A stretch of 10,891 bases of DNA from Pavlovales sp. CCMP2436 (taxonomy: Eukaryota > Haptophyta > Pavlovophyceae > Pavlovales): the NCBI GenBank assembly GCA_026770615.1, contig MU631348.1, forward strand, positions 306,110 through 317,000. Reading direction: 5' to 3'. The first letter of the stretch is position 1; the number at the start of each line of letters is the position of its first letter. This document shows positions 1 to 8,228 of the stretch, piece by piece. The notes under the pieces were generated by a model. It had not been told where the DNA came from and ran no database searches. It saw only the letters and a program-made list of their open reading frames with translations. The translations under genes were made by a program, and so were the position numbers.

Positions 1-109
1 CCCCCACCTGACCCCGCCTGACCCCGCTTGACCCCGCTTGACCCCGCTTGCCCCCGCTCGCCCCCGCTTGCCCACGCTTGCCCCTGCCTGCCCCCGCTTG
101 CCCCCGCAG
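1..109 (+). repeat. Decamer minisatellite forming the 3' end of an intron
   Basis: About eleven head-to-tail copies of a 10-bp unit close to CTTGCCCCCG. Early copies have the variant CTTGACCCCG. The last copy runs straight into the splice acceptor CCCCCGCAG at 101-109. The coding frame begins at 110 with a leucine-rich repeat, so I read this stretch as the tail of an intron whose donor lies left of the window. The repeat itself supplies the polypyrimidine tract and the acceptor. Confidence 0.7.
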
Positions 110-296
110 GCAGCGGCACACTCGCTGGCCGACGGGATCGAGAATGCATCCTCGCTCACGTCTTTGGACCTCTCGTACAATCCGCTCGGCCGTTTGGGGG
201 TAAGATTCACAATATTCGCAACATCAATCATATTAAATATTATGCCAATAATAATCATAACAGTAATGACCGACGATAAAGATGATGATGATGATA

Positions 297-329
<33 letters not shown>

Positions 330-1514
330 TAATAATTGTTCTTGTTATTACTACGTCTGTATTATTTTAGGTCAAGGCCCTTCTGCGCGCGCTCGAGGGC
401 TCAGCAGCTCTCATCGACCTCGGCCTCGCGTGCGTCGACGGCCTCGATGACGCAGACGCGCACCTGCAGCCCTTCGACCGCAAGTCGCCCGTGGGCACGT
501 ACGTGCTCAATCTGAGCAGCACCTGGGAACGGTGCGTGTGTAAATATCTAGAAATACGTCCGTCCCGTGACAGGTCTCCATCAGACCCAATCGCTGAGAA
601 ACACTCAGATCAAGGGACCTTTGCAGAGCACACGCATACCGTCCCGTGCTGCGTGTTGCGGACACTGGCCCCTGTGCCCGGGCCGGAACACTAGGACTGG
701 GCGCTGAGAAACCAAGCCCCCTTCCCTCCCCCCCCCACACACACCCATACACACACTCCCCTTACCCTCCAACCCCCCTCCCTCCCTCCTCCCCCTTGCC
801 CCAGGTGGATCGCGTCGCAGCTGCGCGATCTGGCGCTAACGGATCCCGGCGCCTCATGGAAGTGGGCAACGCACGAAGCAGGAACGGTGGAGCCAAACGT
901 ACTCGGTTTCTCGCACGTGCCCGGGCTCGGTGAGTGTGTAAATACTGCATCTATAAAAACGTCCGGTCCTGGAGACGGTCTCCCGGACTCCACAGTGGTG
1001 CACCCTGTACACGCTGTTAGCCTAGGACCTTTCCCGAGCACACGGGTAGCGCCATGCACCTAATTTAATTCATTCACCAGTTGATTCGTTGATTTCTGCA
1101 ACCCCTGAACTTAGATTCAATTCACCCCCCCTCTTTTTGACGTTCACGGCCCATGAAACTGACTAATCAAATCATCAATTTATTCATTCAACCCCTTTAG
1201 AGCCGCCGCTCGCCGTCCACCTGAACGAGGCGTGGACTCTGCCGAGATCGGGCATCCTCCGCCTCGAGTTCGCGCACACCTCGCCGAAGCCCACCTCCAT
1301 CGTCCACTACACCCTCGACCTCAGCTGGCCGCGGGACCGTGAAATCGCGCGTCAGCTGTGGATCCGCGCCCTAGCAGAGCCTGGAGAGAATTGGTGACCA
1401 GATTTTTTTTTGTTTGTTTTGTTATATACATATATATATATATTGTTGCCCATCCGAGCCTCATGCCAAGCCACCACCACGCGCCTGACACCCCCCCCCC
1501 CCCCCCCCCCCGCC

Positions 1515-1547
<33 letters not shown>

Positions 1548-1738
1548 GCCGCGCCTCTCCGCTTTCCGCAGGCTCAACGAGCAGATCGACGGGCGTATCT
1601 TCGGTCTGCAAGAGGGCGGGTCGCAGTGGAAGCTGCCGGAGCAAGGAATACTTCAGTTGGACTACGCGACCTTCCAGCTCAAGTGCGCGCTCGCTGTCCG
1701 TCCTTCAACTTTTTTTTCCGAGTGCCTAAGCTGCCCTC

Positions 1739-1812
<74 letters not shown>

Positions 1813-3607
1813 TACTCCCGCCTGTCTTGTGCAGGTACGAGGAGAACTACACGCTAGACCTCGCCAAGCCTCCGCACCGCGCGCTGCTCGCAAAGATGCT
1901 CGAGCGCGCCGCAGCCGAGCCCGCTGAAAACTTCATCTTCGAGACGCTCGACGGCGCGCCCTACCAGCTGCCAGACGATGAAGTGCGTGTGCGCCGTTGG
2001 AAGATGCCAGAGCAAGGGATTCTCACATTCAGCTTCCTTTGCAACAACCCGCAGCACGTTTCCACGAGACACTTTTCGCTGGACATGAGCGTGCAGGGAG
2101 AGTGGCTCCTCGGCGAGCGCCTGCGCGAGTGGGCCATCGAGATGCCCGGCGACAACTGGTATGCGCTTCTTCTTCTTCTTTGTGGAGGCTCCATTCCCAG
2201 ACCCCCCGCCCTCCGGGCAAACGGGTCCAGTGCGACGACCTCGCCAAATCTGCCTGCGCTCATTCCTGCCACCCGCGTTGCCCGTCCAAGCCTCCCTGTC
2301 CACGCCGCCTTGCGCGCCTGACGCTCCCCGCCATTGCCGCCGCACCTCTCCGCTTCCCCCGCAGGGCAAACGTTACGCTCGACGGCGATCCAGTTGAGTT
2401 CAACCAGAACGCGGCCCCGGGTGAGCCCATACTGATCATCCGCCAGAAGGTCGTGTCGCGTCAGGTGAAAATAACGCCAGACAACCGGTCGGTGCGCCCC
2501 TTTGAGAAGCGGCAAAACCTGCCCTCGAAAGGCACGATCTCGTTCGACTTCGTCATCCTCAAGCCGCGCGCGCCTGTTGACGTCTCGGGCGCGGGTAGAG
2601 TCGTCTCTGGACGGCGGCAAGCCGGAAGTCAGCAGACGGGAACCCAGGTGCGTGTCTACCTATGTGACGATATAACACGCCTCACTTGCTAGCCTGTGTA
2701 ACACCGGTCTCTGCTCTACTCTGCCAACTGCCCGCTGTCCGCTCTTGTCTGACCGCCGCGTATACCCCTGCTCTGACTGCCCTCTGCCCACCAGCCGCGG
2801 CTCGACCTAGCCAAGCCAGCCGATAAGCAGCTCGCAGAGACGCTGCGTGCGATGGGCGTCGACCTCCTCGGCGACGGCTGGATTACCGAGCCTGCTGGCG
2901 GAGCGCGCAACACCGCGCAGGTGCGCCTTGCACGCACCCGCCAACCTGCCCGCCCGCCCACGCCCGAGCCGAGAGTGCCCGTCCGCTCAACCTGAACCCT
3001 AGCCCTAGCCTTCCCCCTCACTTTGCCCCTCGCGCCCGCCGCGCCCGACCCTCGTCAACCTCTCGTCCACTCCACGCAGGAGGCCGACCCGGGATGGAAC
3101 CTCCCCGGCGCCCTACTGGCCCTCGCTCCGGGTGCCGACGAGCAGCTGCGGGCTCTCAGCGCGCGCGAGCTTTGCGCCGTATTGGAGATGCTCCGCCGAA
3201 GGAAAGGGCTTGTTGACGAGCTCCAGCTTGAGATGCTGAGTAGAGAGACCAACGAGTACTCACTCACCTCTGCGCAGGTCCTGCACATCGTCAATGAGCT
3301 CGACTCGCCATGGCTTCGCTTCAAGGTATCGCTGCTCCTCGTCGGCAAGGTTACCAACCTCGGCGGCCTTGGCGAGGTCGCAGCTGCCGTCGCGGACGGT
3401 GGTGACCTCCTCAAGGAGTGGCACTCGCTCCAGCGCCAAGGCCACGGGGCGTACGGCGCCAAGTCGAGCGAAGAGGCAGACCGGGGCGGGCAGTCGGCAG
3501 CGGGCATTACTATTAGCGAGTGGGTAGCGAACGCCGCGCCCGCGGCCGCGGCAGCAGCGAGTGCTGAGGCCGAGGCCGATGGGGCGGGCGAAGAACATGA
3601 TAACTGA
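110..3607 (+). CDS. Multi-exon LRR protein with five novel tandem modules and a DUF4476-like C-terminus (5' partial)
   Basis: Exons: 110-199, 371-531, 805-929, 1201-1393, 1572-1682, 1835-2158, 2365-2647, 2795-2920, 3080-3607. All introns are GT-AG, and the phases (0,2,1,2,2,2,0,0) join into 646 codons plus TGA at 3605-3607. Four of the eight visible donors read GTGCG. Residues 1-50 match a ribonuclease-inhibitor-type leucine-rich repeat (SLTSLDLSYNPLG, then VKALLRALEG). Residues 72-480 hold five diverged modules beginning near 72, 160, 228, 306 and 430. Their core reads YTLDLS..DR..A..L..RA..PGENW, then a G-containing linker, then W.LP..GIL.L.F. Residues 492-565 (ARELCAVLEML, then SLTSAQVLHIVNELDSPWLRFK) resemble DUF4476, a small helical domain of unknown function. 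The tail from about 600 is Ala/Glu-rich and probably disordered. No signal peptide or membrane segment is seen; the true N-terminus is missing. An LRR plus repeated modules suggests a protein-binding scaffold, but function is unknown. The gene structure is secure, the DUF4476 call tentative. Confidence 0.85.
281..327 (+). repeat. GAT trinucleotide microsatellite in intron
   Basis: A near-perfect run of GAT with one interruption (GATAAT), inside the 200-370 intron. That intron is AT-rich, unlike the C-rich introns further along the same gene. Confidence 0.9.
532..1060 (+). repeat. Paralogous 5' halves of two neighbouring introns (532-about 660 and 930-about 1060)
   Basis: The intron at 532-804 and the intron at 930-1200 share collinear blocks from the donor onward: GTGnGTGTGTAAATA at the donor, then ACGTCCG, then GGTCTCC, then GGACCTTT followed by GAGCACACG. 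In the last block, 18 of 20 bases are identical. The blocks lie at offsets 25/30, 42/48 and 84/96 from each donor. The 3' halves differ: one is CA/C-rich, the other AT-rich. The two introns have different phases (2 and 1), so copying of intron sequence fits better than duplication of an exon with its intron. Confidence 0.65.
1491..1553 (+). repeat. Poly-C tract followed by CCG/CCA repeat in intron
   Basis: A run of 21 C at 1491-1511 followed by GCC/ACC triplets to about 1553, inside the 1394-1571 intron just before its acceptor at 1570-1571. A short TA repeat lies near the donor end of the same intron (about 1424-1443). Confidence 0.9.
1740..1812 (+). repeat. 73-base poly-C homopolymer in intron
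   Basis: An uninterrupted run of C from 1740 to 1812, nearly half of the 152-bp intron at 1683-1834. It sits where the polypyrimidine tract should be, 22 bases before the acceptor at 1833-1834. The exact length is the kind of value sequencing often gets wrong. Confidence 0.95.
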
Positions 3608-3843
3608 TATGCGCTCTCCTGATGTCACAACAGCTGGTCATACCGGTCGAAATCCGAATTAGTAGCGCGATTTCGCACTAAGGGGGAAAAGTGCACACAT
3701 TTAGACGTATATAATAACTCATTATAATTAATTGTATTTAATTAAATATAATCTATAATGATTACTAATTTTTAAAATAAGAGCTGCAGACTCAGAGCGG
3801 TCAGTCGGGCACCAGCGCTTGTCGCGGGCCGCCAATCTGTGTG
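3608..3843. other. Intergenic spacer, AT-rich core
   Basis: This is the sequence downstream of the LRR gene. A short mixed-composition stretch, probably 3' UTR, is followed by an AT-rich block at about 3705-3780. I see no AATAAA signal close to the stop and no convincing gene. Confidence 0.5.
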
Positions 3844-4026
3844 CTAGAGGCTGCCTACCAGAAGCTGGTACATCTCGCAATGTAGTGAGAACTCGCGTTG
3901 TTCTTGTACCAGGTGGCCGTGCCGAAGCGCGGCACGCCTTAGAGGAATTTGAGGTTCTTGATCTTCATCATCGACTGCACGTTGATCAGCGCGCGTCTGC
4001 TCCTCGAGCGCCTTGTAAACCCGCAT
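3844..4026 (-). pseudogene. Decayed short coding fragment, unknown function
   Basis: Read on the minus strand from an ATG at 4026. The frame opens MRVYKALEEQTRA, then the coding-like sequence moves by one base near 3989-3995 and continues as LINVQSMMKIKNLKFL. It meets an in-frame TAA, continues as GVPRFGTATWYKNN, and then seems to change frame again to a segment ending EMYQLLVGSL before a TAG. Codons in each piece are GC-ending and the amino-acid mix is protein-like. No single frame makes a sensible protein. I do not recognise the family. It could be a remnant of a larger gene or a false reading of spacer DNA. Confidence 0.35.
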
Positions 4027-4059
4027 TACTACTAGTAATAATAATCGTTATTATTGCTT

Positions 4060-4860
4060 ATAAATAATGAGTTCGGGTGTGTGGGTGGGGATGGGAGTGT
4101 GTGTGTGGGGGGGGAGGGTGGGGGTGGGCGTTGGCGTGGGGTTTGGGGCGTGCGCGCGCGGCGTGCGCTTCGGTTGGGGGGTGGGGCAGGGGGTTGCGAG
4201 GGGGGTGCGCGGGGGCGAGAATTCGCGCCCCAACGCCGCCCAGGGAGTGGTGCTTGGCGTGCACTGTGCTGGGGTTGGGTGTTTCTTGCGTTTTTTTGCA
4301 CACCTGCACACCGGGGGATGGGCGTAGCTTGGGTCGTGCTCGGCAGAATTGGCTGCGGGTTGGAGGGCGGTTGGCCGCGGGCCTGGGGCGGGTTGACGCG
4401 CGCGAGGCGGCGCGCGCCGGGCGGTGCGCGGGCGGCCGAGGTGCGGTGGCGGGGGTGCTTTGGTGCGTGTTTGGGGAGCCAGGGGGCACCAGGGGGGGGG
4501 GGGGGTGGCCGTGCGGGGTCCCAACTGCGTGCTTTGCGGTCGGGGTCGCGGGGGTGGGTGCGCCAGTGTAGATGGCGGGTGGCGGGGTGCTCGGGGGTGC
4601 CTTTCGAGGCCGTCGGGCGTGCGCGGGCGTGTGGGTGTGGTGGGTGTGTTTTGCGCGCGTTTCGGCCGCCAGCGGGGGAGGGTGGCCGTGTGGGGTGTCA
4701 AATGCGTTTTTTTCGACCAGGGTCGCGGAGGTGGGTGCCCCGGTGTAGGTGGCGTCGGGTGGGGTGCTCGGGGGTGCCTTTTGGGCGTAGACCGGCGCGG
4801 GGAGGTGCGTGTGCGCGCGCGGCTCTTGCGCGCGAACATAGCCTTAGGCGGCAACTTGGT
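4060..4860. repeat. G-rich degenerate tandem repeat, 177-bp unit
   Basis: The plus strand is extremely G-rich. Two clear copies lie head to tail at 4505-4681 and 4682-4858. Both begin GTGGCCGTG and carry TGCTCGGGGGTGCCTTT at the same offset of 177. Weaker related sequence upstream (about 4170-4500) suggests one or two older copies. A run of 14 G is at 4492-4505. The minus strand is open for 300 codons (4051-4953), and 177 is a multiple of three, so its Pro/Thr/Arg-rich translation repeats with a 59-residue period. Because this DNA has few stop triplets in several frames, I treat the open frame as a by-product of composition. Confidence 0.65.
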
Positions 4861-5151
4861 GAGTATAACATAAATATAAATGGTGGGCGGGTGACGTTTG
4901 AAGAGCGAGGTTGTGGGCCGATTGCTGACCAATTCATGCCGGACTCGTGTCAAACGGACACGTGGCTCAAAAGTTCAAAAGTTACGGGTGTAAACGTACC
5001 CAAGTTGCCTCGATGAACCGCAGCACAGCCCATAATTGCTGGGGGCGGGCGCGGGCGCGCTGGCTGGGCCAGATCGTGCCGGGGCCTCGGCCAGGATGTG
5101 GGATAACCCTGTCCGGCCGTATTCACGGCACTCCGACCGTGCCCAGCCGAC
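4861..5151. other. Spacer without a supported gene
   Basis: Mixed-composition sequence between the G-rich repeat and the next coding-like frame. It has a short AT-rich start (about 4863-4880) and a small direct repeat, AAAAGTTCAAAAGTTA, near 4969. I see no gene, RNA or splice pattern here. Confidence 0.45.
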
Positions 5152-5581
5152 TCAGGGCCTCGCGTAGTAGAGCGATTTGACGCGCCCACGGCTGCCGGTC
5201 GACCGCACCTGCTTGGCGACGCTGCGTGGCCGATACTGCGGCGTCGCCGTGCCGGAGCCGCCACGAGTCCCATCGCCAACGCCGGCGCGCGCGGGCACCC
5301 GGCCGGAGGCCGTTGGGCACCCGGCCGGAGGCCGTTTGCCTGCCGCCGGGGCTCGCACCGCGTCGCTTGAGCTGCGAGGAAAGCCCCGTGCGGAGCTGCC
5401 CCTCAACGGCGACGCCAGGGTGGTCCATCATGCGCGCCACCCGTCCCATCTTCAACGCCGGCGCGCCGCAGCGCCAACCGATGTCCGTCCGCGCACGCGC
5501 CATGCTACCTCCCGACGGGGTTGGGCTCAAGCGCTCTCGAGCGAACAGCTCCATCGCGCTCTGAATTTGTGTAACTTTCAT
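5152..5581 (-). pseudogene. Small basic protein gene broken by a 22-bp tandem duplication
   Basis: On the minus strand an ATG at 5581-5579 opens a frame beginning MKVTQIQSAMELFARE and continuing through ALKMGRVARMMDHPG to about 5337, with GC-ending codons. Past the duplicated 22-bp unit (5293-5336) coding-like sequence continues in a different frame, including TATPQYRPRSVAKQVRS, and ends at a TGA at 5154-5152. The shift caused by 22 extra bases (22 is 1 modulo 3) is exactly the shift between the two frames. With one repeat copy discounted the length is 408 nt, that is 135 residues and a stop. The product would be basic and soluble. I do not recognise the family. The break could be a real mutation, an allele, or an assembly error. 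Confidence 0.45.
5293..5336. repeat. 22-bp perfect tandem duplication
   Basis: GGGCACCCGGCCGGAGGCCG followed by TT occurs twice, back to back, at 5293-5314 and 5315-5336 with no mismatch. It lies inside the minus-strand frame of 5152-5581 and accounts for that frame's break. Confidence 0.95.
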
Positions 5582-5788
5582 CAAGTCCGTGTGGTCGGGA
5601 GCCGCGAGCCGGCGCGCGCCTGGGTCGGGCGCGAGCCTCGCCTGGCGAGCCTTGCCCGCGCGCGTGCAGGCTGTACTCAGCGGGCTCGCGCTCACCGTTC
5701 GATGCGCACTGCTCGATCCCACGCCGCAGGAGGGCGAGGATCGGGTCGTGCGTTCTGTGGCCGCGACGAGGTTAACCCCGTCGCGTCG

Positions 5789-6117
5789 ATGTCGCGTCCG
5801 AAGATCCGTGCGCCGCGCGCGCCGCGGCCCGTCTGCGCAGGCAAGGAAGCCACCGACGTCCTCGAAGGGGCTCACCAAGCGATACATGCGCGAAAAGTTG
5901 CAGACGACCGACATGCCCGAGGCGGCCGTCGCCGACATCACGTGGCAGGCTGCGTGCGTGAGCGAGGGCGAGACCGGCAGCTACCGCCGAGGCCGTGTGC
6001 CTGTGCAAGCTGCCCAGCCCGCACGGCTTCAGACGCTCGAGGGCCAGCCGAGCGCACGCTCGTGGGGTCAAGGCGTTCCTCGTCACCCGAGCTGTGCAGG
6101 CGGGACGACGAGGATGA
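5789..6117 (+). pseudogene. Small coding-like frame with two one-base shifts, unknown function
   Basis: An ATG at 5789 opens MSRPKIRAPRAPRPVCAGKE. At a G4 run (5867-5870) the coding-like frame moves by one base and continues LTKRYMREKLQTTDMPEAA, then VADITWQAACVSEGE. Near 5975-5990 it moves again and continues AEAVCLCKLPSPHG and VKAFLVTRAVQAG to a TGA at 6115-6117. Codons are GC-ending in each piece. Allowing for both shifts the frame totals 109 codons. It is divergent from the gene at 5152-5581, with about 207 bp between the starts. I do not recognise it, and the order of frames is inferred from composition alone, so it may be wrong. Confidence 0.3.
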
Positions 6118-6149
6118 CCACGGGCGTCGAGCCTGAGCTGGTGATACAA

Positions 6150-6203
6150 GGGGATAAGAAAATGGGGATATGATTAAAGGATAAGGGGATAAGGTGATAA
6201 GAA
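6150..6203 (+). promoter_or_regulatory. Cluster of four GATAAG motifs upstream of the Gln-rich gene
   Basis: GATAAG occurs at 6153, 6180, 6188 and 6196, with related GATA motifs at 6143 and 6167, in a purine-rich stretch 80-130 bp before the ATG at 6283. GATAAG is the core recognised by GATA-type zinc-finger factors and is the plant I-box. A simple purine-rich repeat could give the same pattern. Confidence 0.35.
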
Positions 6204-6282
6204 ATAGTTACATCATTGCTAAAGTCCCTAAAAGGGTGAAAAGGGTAAATAAATCTGGGGAATCGTGTCAACCGGTCGACGC

Positions 6283-7998
6283 ATGGGCAAGGGCAGGGGT
6301 TCAAGGAATTGGAGAAGTTCGCCGGGCATCTCACAGGGGTTCATCGCTGCCTCCCGTAAGGGAGCGCGTAACGCCGCCATGAGGAACGACGACTTGCACG
6401 CGCCCTTCAAGCACCTCTACGCAGAGTTCGCCGGGCAAAACGGCGTCGTGCACAGCGTGCAGTCGATCTCGGGCGACCTCTCTCGTTACGTGCGCGCCGC
6501 GCATGAGGGCACGTCGTTCGCCATGATCAACGCCAAGGTGAAGTGCGAGGTCTACGCGAACAACAAGAGGAACAAGCTGCACAAACTCCTATGCACCAGC
6601 CGCCACAAGGACCGCCATGGCGTGGGCAACTTCTGCGAAAAGTTCAAGCGCAAGTACAAGGAGGTTGCGGACGCGCGCGCGCTGCAGCAGGGCGCGCTGC
6701 CGCAGGGCATGGGCACGCAGCCGCAACAGGGCGCGCGGCAGCAGCAACACCTGTCTCAGCAGCAGTACCAGCAGGGCATGGGCGCGCAGCAGCAGGGCGC
6801 GGGGCCGCAGCAGGGCGCGAGCTCGCTGCCCTGCGGCATGGGCGCGCAGCCGCCGCTGGGCATGGGCGCGGGGCAGCAGCAGCAGCAGCAGCAGCAGCAG
6901 GGCATGGGCGCGCAGCCGCAGCAGTAGCTGACGCTGGGCATGGGCGCGGAGCAGCCGCAGCCGCTGCCGCTGCCGCAGGGCATGGGCGCGGGGCCGCAGC
7001 AGGGCGCAAGCTAACTGCCGCAGGACGCTGGGCAGCAGCAGCAGCAGGGGCAGCAGCAGCAGCAGCAGCAGCCGCTGGGCATGGGCGCGGGGCAGCAGCA
7101 GCAGCAGGGCATGGGCGCGCAGCCGCAGCAGCAGCTGACGCTGGGTATGGGCGCGGGGCAGCAGCAGCAGCAGCAGCCGCAGCCGCCGCCGCCGCCGCAG
7201 GGCATGGGCGCGGGGCAGCAGCCGGGTGCAAGCTCGCTGCCCTACGGCATGGGCGCGCAGCCGCCGCTGGGCATGGGCGCGGGGCAGCAGCAGCAGCAGC
7301 AGCCGCAGCCGCAGCCGCCGTTACCGCAGGGCATGGGCGCGGGGCCGCAGCAGGGCGCGAGCTTGCTGCCGCAGGACGCTGGGCAGCAGCAGCAGCAGGG
7401 GCAGCAGCAGCAGCAGCAGCAGCAGCAGGACATGGGCGCGCTGGAGACCACGGTTTTCATTGACCTGATGGCACAGTTGAACACCACCCAGCTGCTGGTG
7501 CAGCTTCGCGCCGCTGCCGCCAGGTACCGCAGCCAAGAGAAGGCAGCGACCAAGTATGTTGGCAACATCCCAGCTCACTTCTACAGTCTCGCAAAATCGC
7601 CTCGGCAGCCTGGCTAGGTGGTGACCCCCCTCAGCGCTCGCAGCTTCTTCTCCACTTGTCCATTGACTGGTCGCCAGCTGCTGCCGCACATCGAGAACTA
7701 CGCCTACCAGTTCACCGGATCTTTCAGCGTTCTCAACTGCGAGGAGCACCTGCCTGAGCTGCGCAAGCACGGGTGCCGCGGCGCTCCGTGCGCCTTCTGC
7801 TCATCAACGGTGTCGGTGTACGTCGGCTTGAACACCGACGCGAACCCTGCGAGGAAGGGTGCCTCCCGAATGCCGATGAAGTCGCTGCTGAGCGGGACCG
7901 GCGTCATAACGCCGCTCGCCTTCGGCATGAGTCAGTGCAGCGAGTGCGGTACGCGCCTGTGCCACCCCCTCCCCTCCCCTACACGACACGGTGATTAA
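6283..7998 (+). pseudogene. Gln/Gly/Met-rich repeat protein gene with three in-frame stops
   Basis: One plus-strand frame runs from the ATG at 6283 to TAA at 7996-7998. It is broken only by TAG at 6925-6927, TAA at 7012-7014 and TAG at 7615-7617, with no frameshift. Residues 1-130 form a mixed, basic domain (DDLHAPFKHLYAEFAG, VGNFCEKFKRKYKEV). About 260 codons of low complexity follow, built from GMGA, PQQGAS and CAG-coded Gln runs. A C-terminal domain follows (ETTVFIDLMAQLNTTQLL, LLPHIENYAYQFTGSF) with two CxxC pairs, CAFC and CSEC, about 46 residues apart, possibly a zinc-binding pair. The first stop equals CAG at 7132-7134 in a parallel repeat copy; the second equals TTG at 7363-7365. This looks like recent nonsense decay, though readthrough is possible. 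Up to the first stop only 214 residues would be made. I do not recognise the family; a mobile-element origin is possible but unproven. Confidence 0.5.
6814..7437 (+). repeat. In-frame duplication and CAG runs in the Gln-rich region
   Basis: The block starting GGCGCGAGCTCGCTGCC at 6814 recurs at 7225, an offset of 411 bp or 137 codons. Smaller shared blocks (PQQQLTLGMGAG, LPQDAGQQQQQGQQQ) are shuffled within it. CAG runs of up to nine units occur. The repeat copies stay in the same reading frame, as expected if the region was once translated. Confidence 0.8.
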
Positions 7999-8228
7999 TA
8001 TAAAAAATGCCTGCCGCTGCGACTGTGCTCATGTGCGGGCTGCTTTAATAACAACAATAATTATAACGACAACTATAAGTATAACGACAACTATAATTAT
8101 AATAAAAAATATTAGTCACAATATTAATAATTACAATAATAATAATTATCAATATTAATATTCATATTCATATTCATATTAAATATATGTATATACGTAT
8201 ATTATATAAGTATTATATATATATATAT

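Noticed and set aside
1410..2321. A 303-codon plus-strand open frame through the poly-C tracts
   Set aside because: It is the exon frame read through two introns; the poly-Pro stretch is intronic poly-C. The splice sites on both sides are good.
2990..3010. Telomere-like AACCCTAGCCCTAGCC
   Set aside because: Only two imperfect units, inside a C-rich intron; not enough for an interstitial telomere.
4051..4953. A 300-codon minus-strand open frame and overlapping plus-strand frames of 164 and 320 codons
   Set aside because: The DNA is so G-rich on one strand that stop triplets are scarce in several frames. The translation is low-complexity Pro/Thr/Arg with no domain.
5123..5941. A single 272-residue minus-strand gene across the whole open frame
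   Set aside because: Only 5337-5581 of it looks coding. The part above 5581 is antisense to the plus-strand frame at 5789-6117, and the part below 5293 has better codons in another frame.
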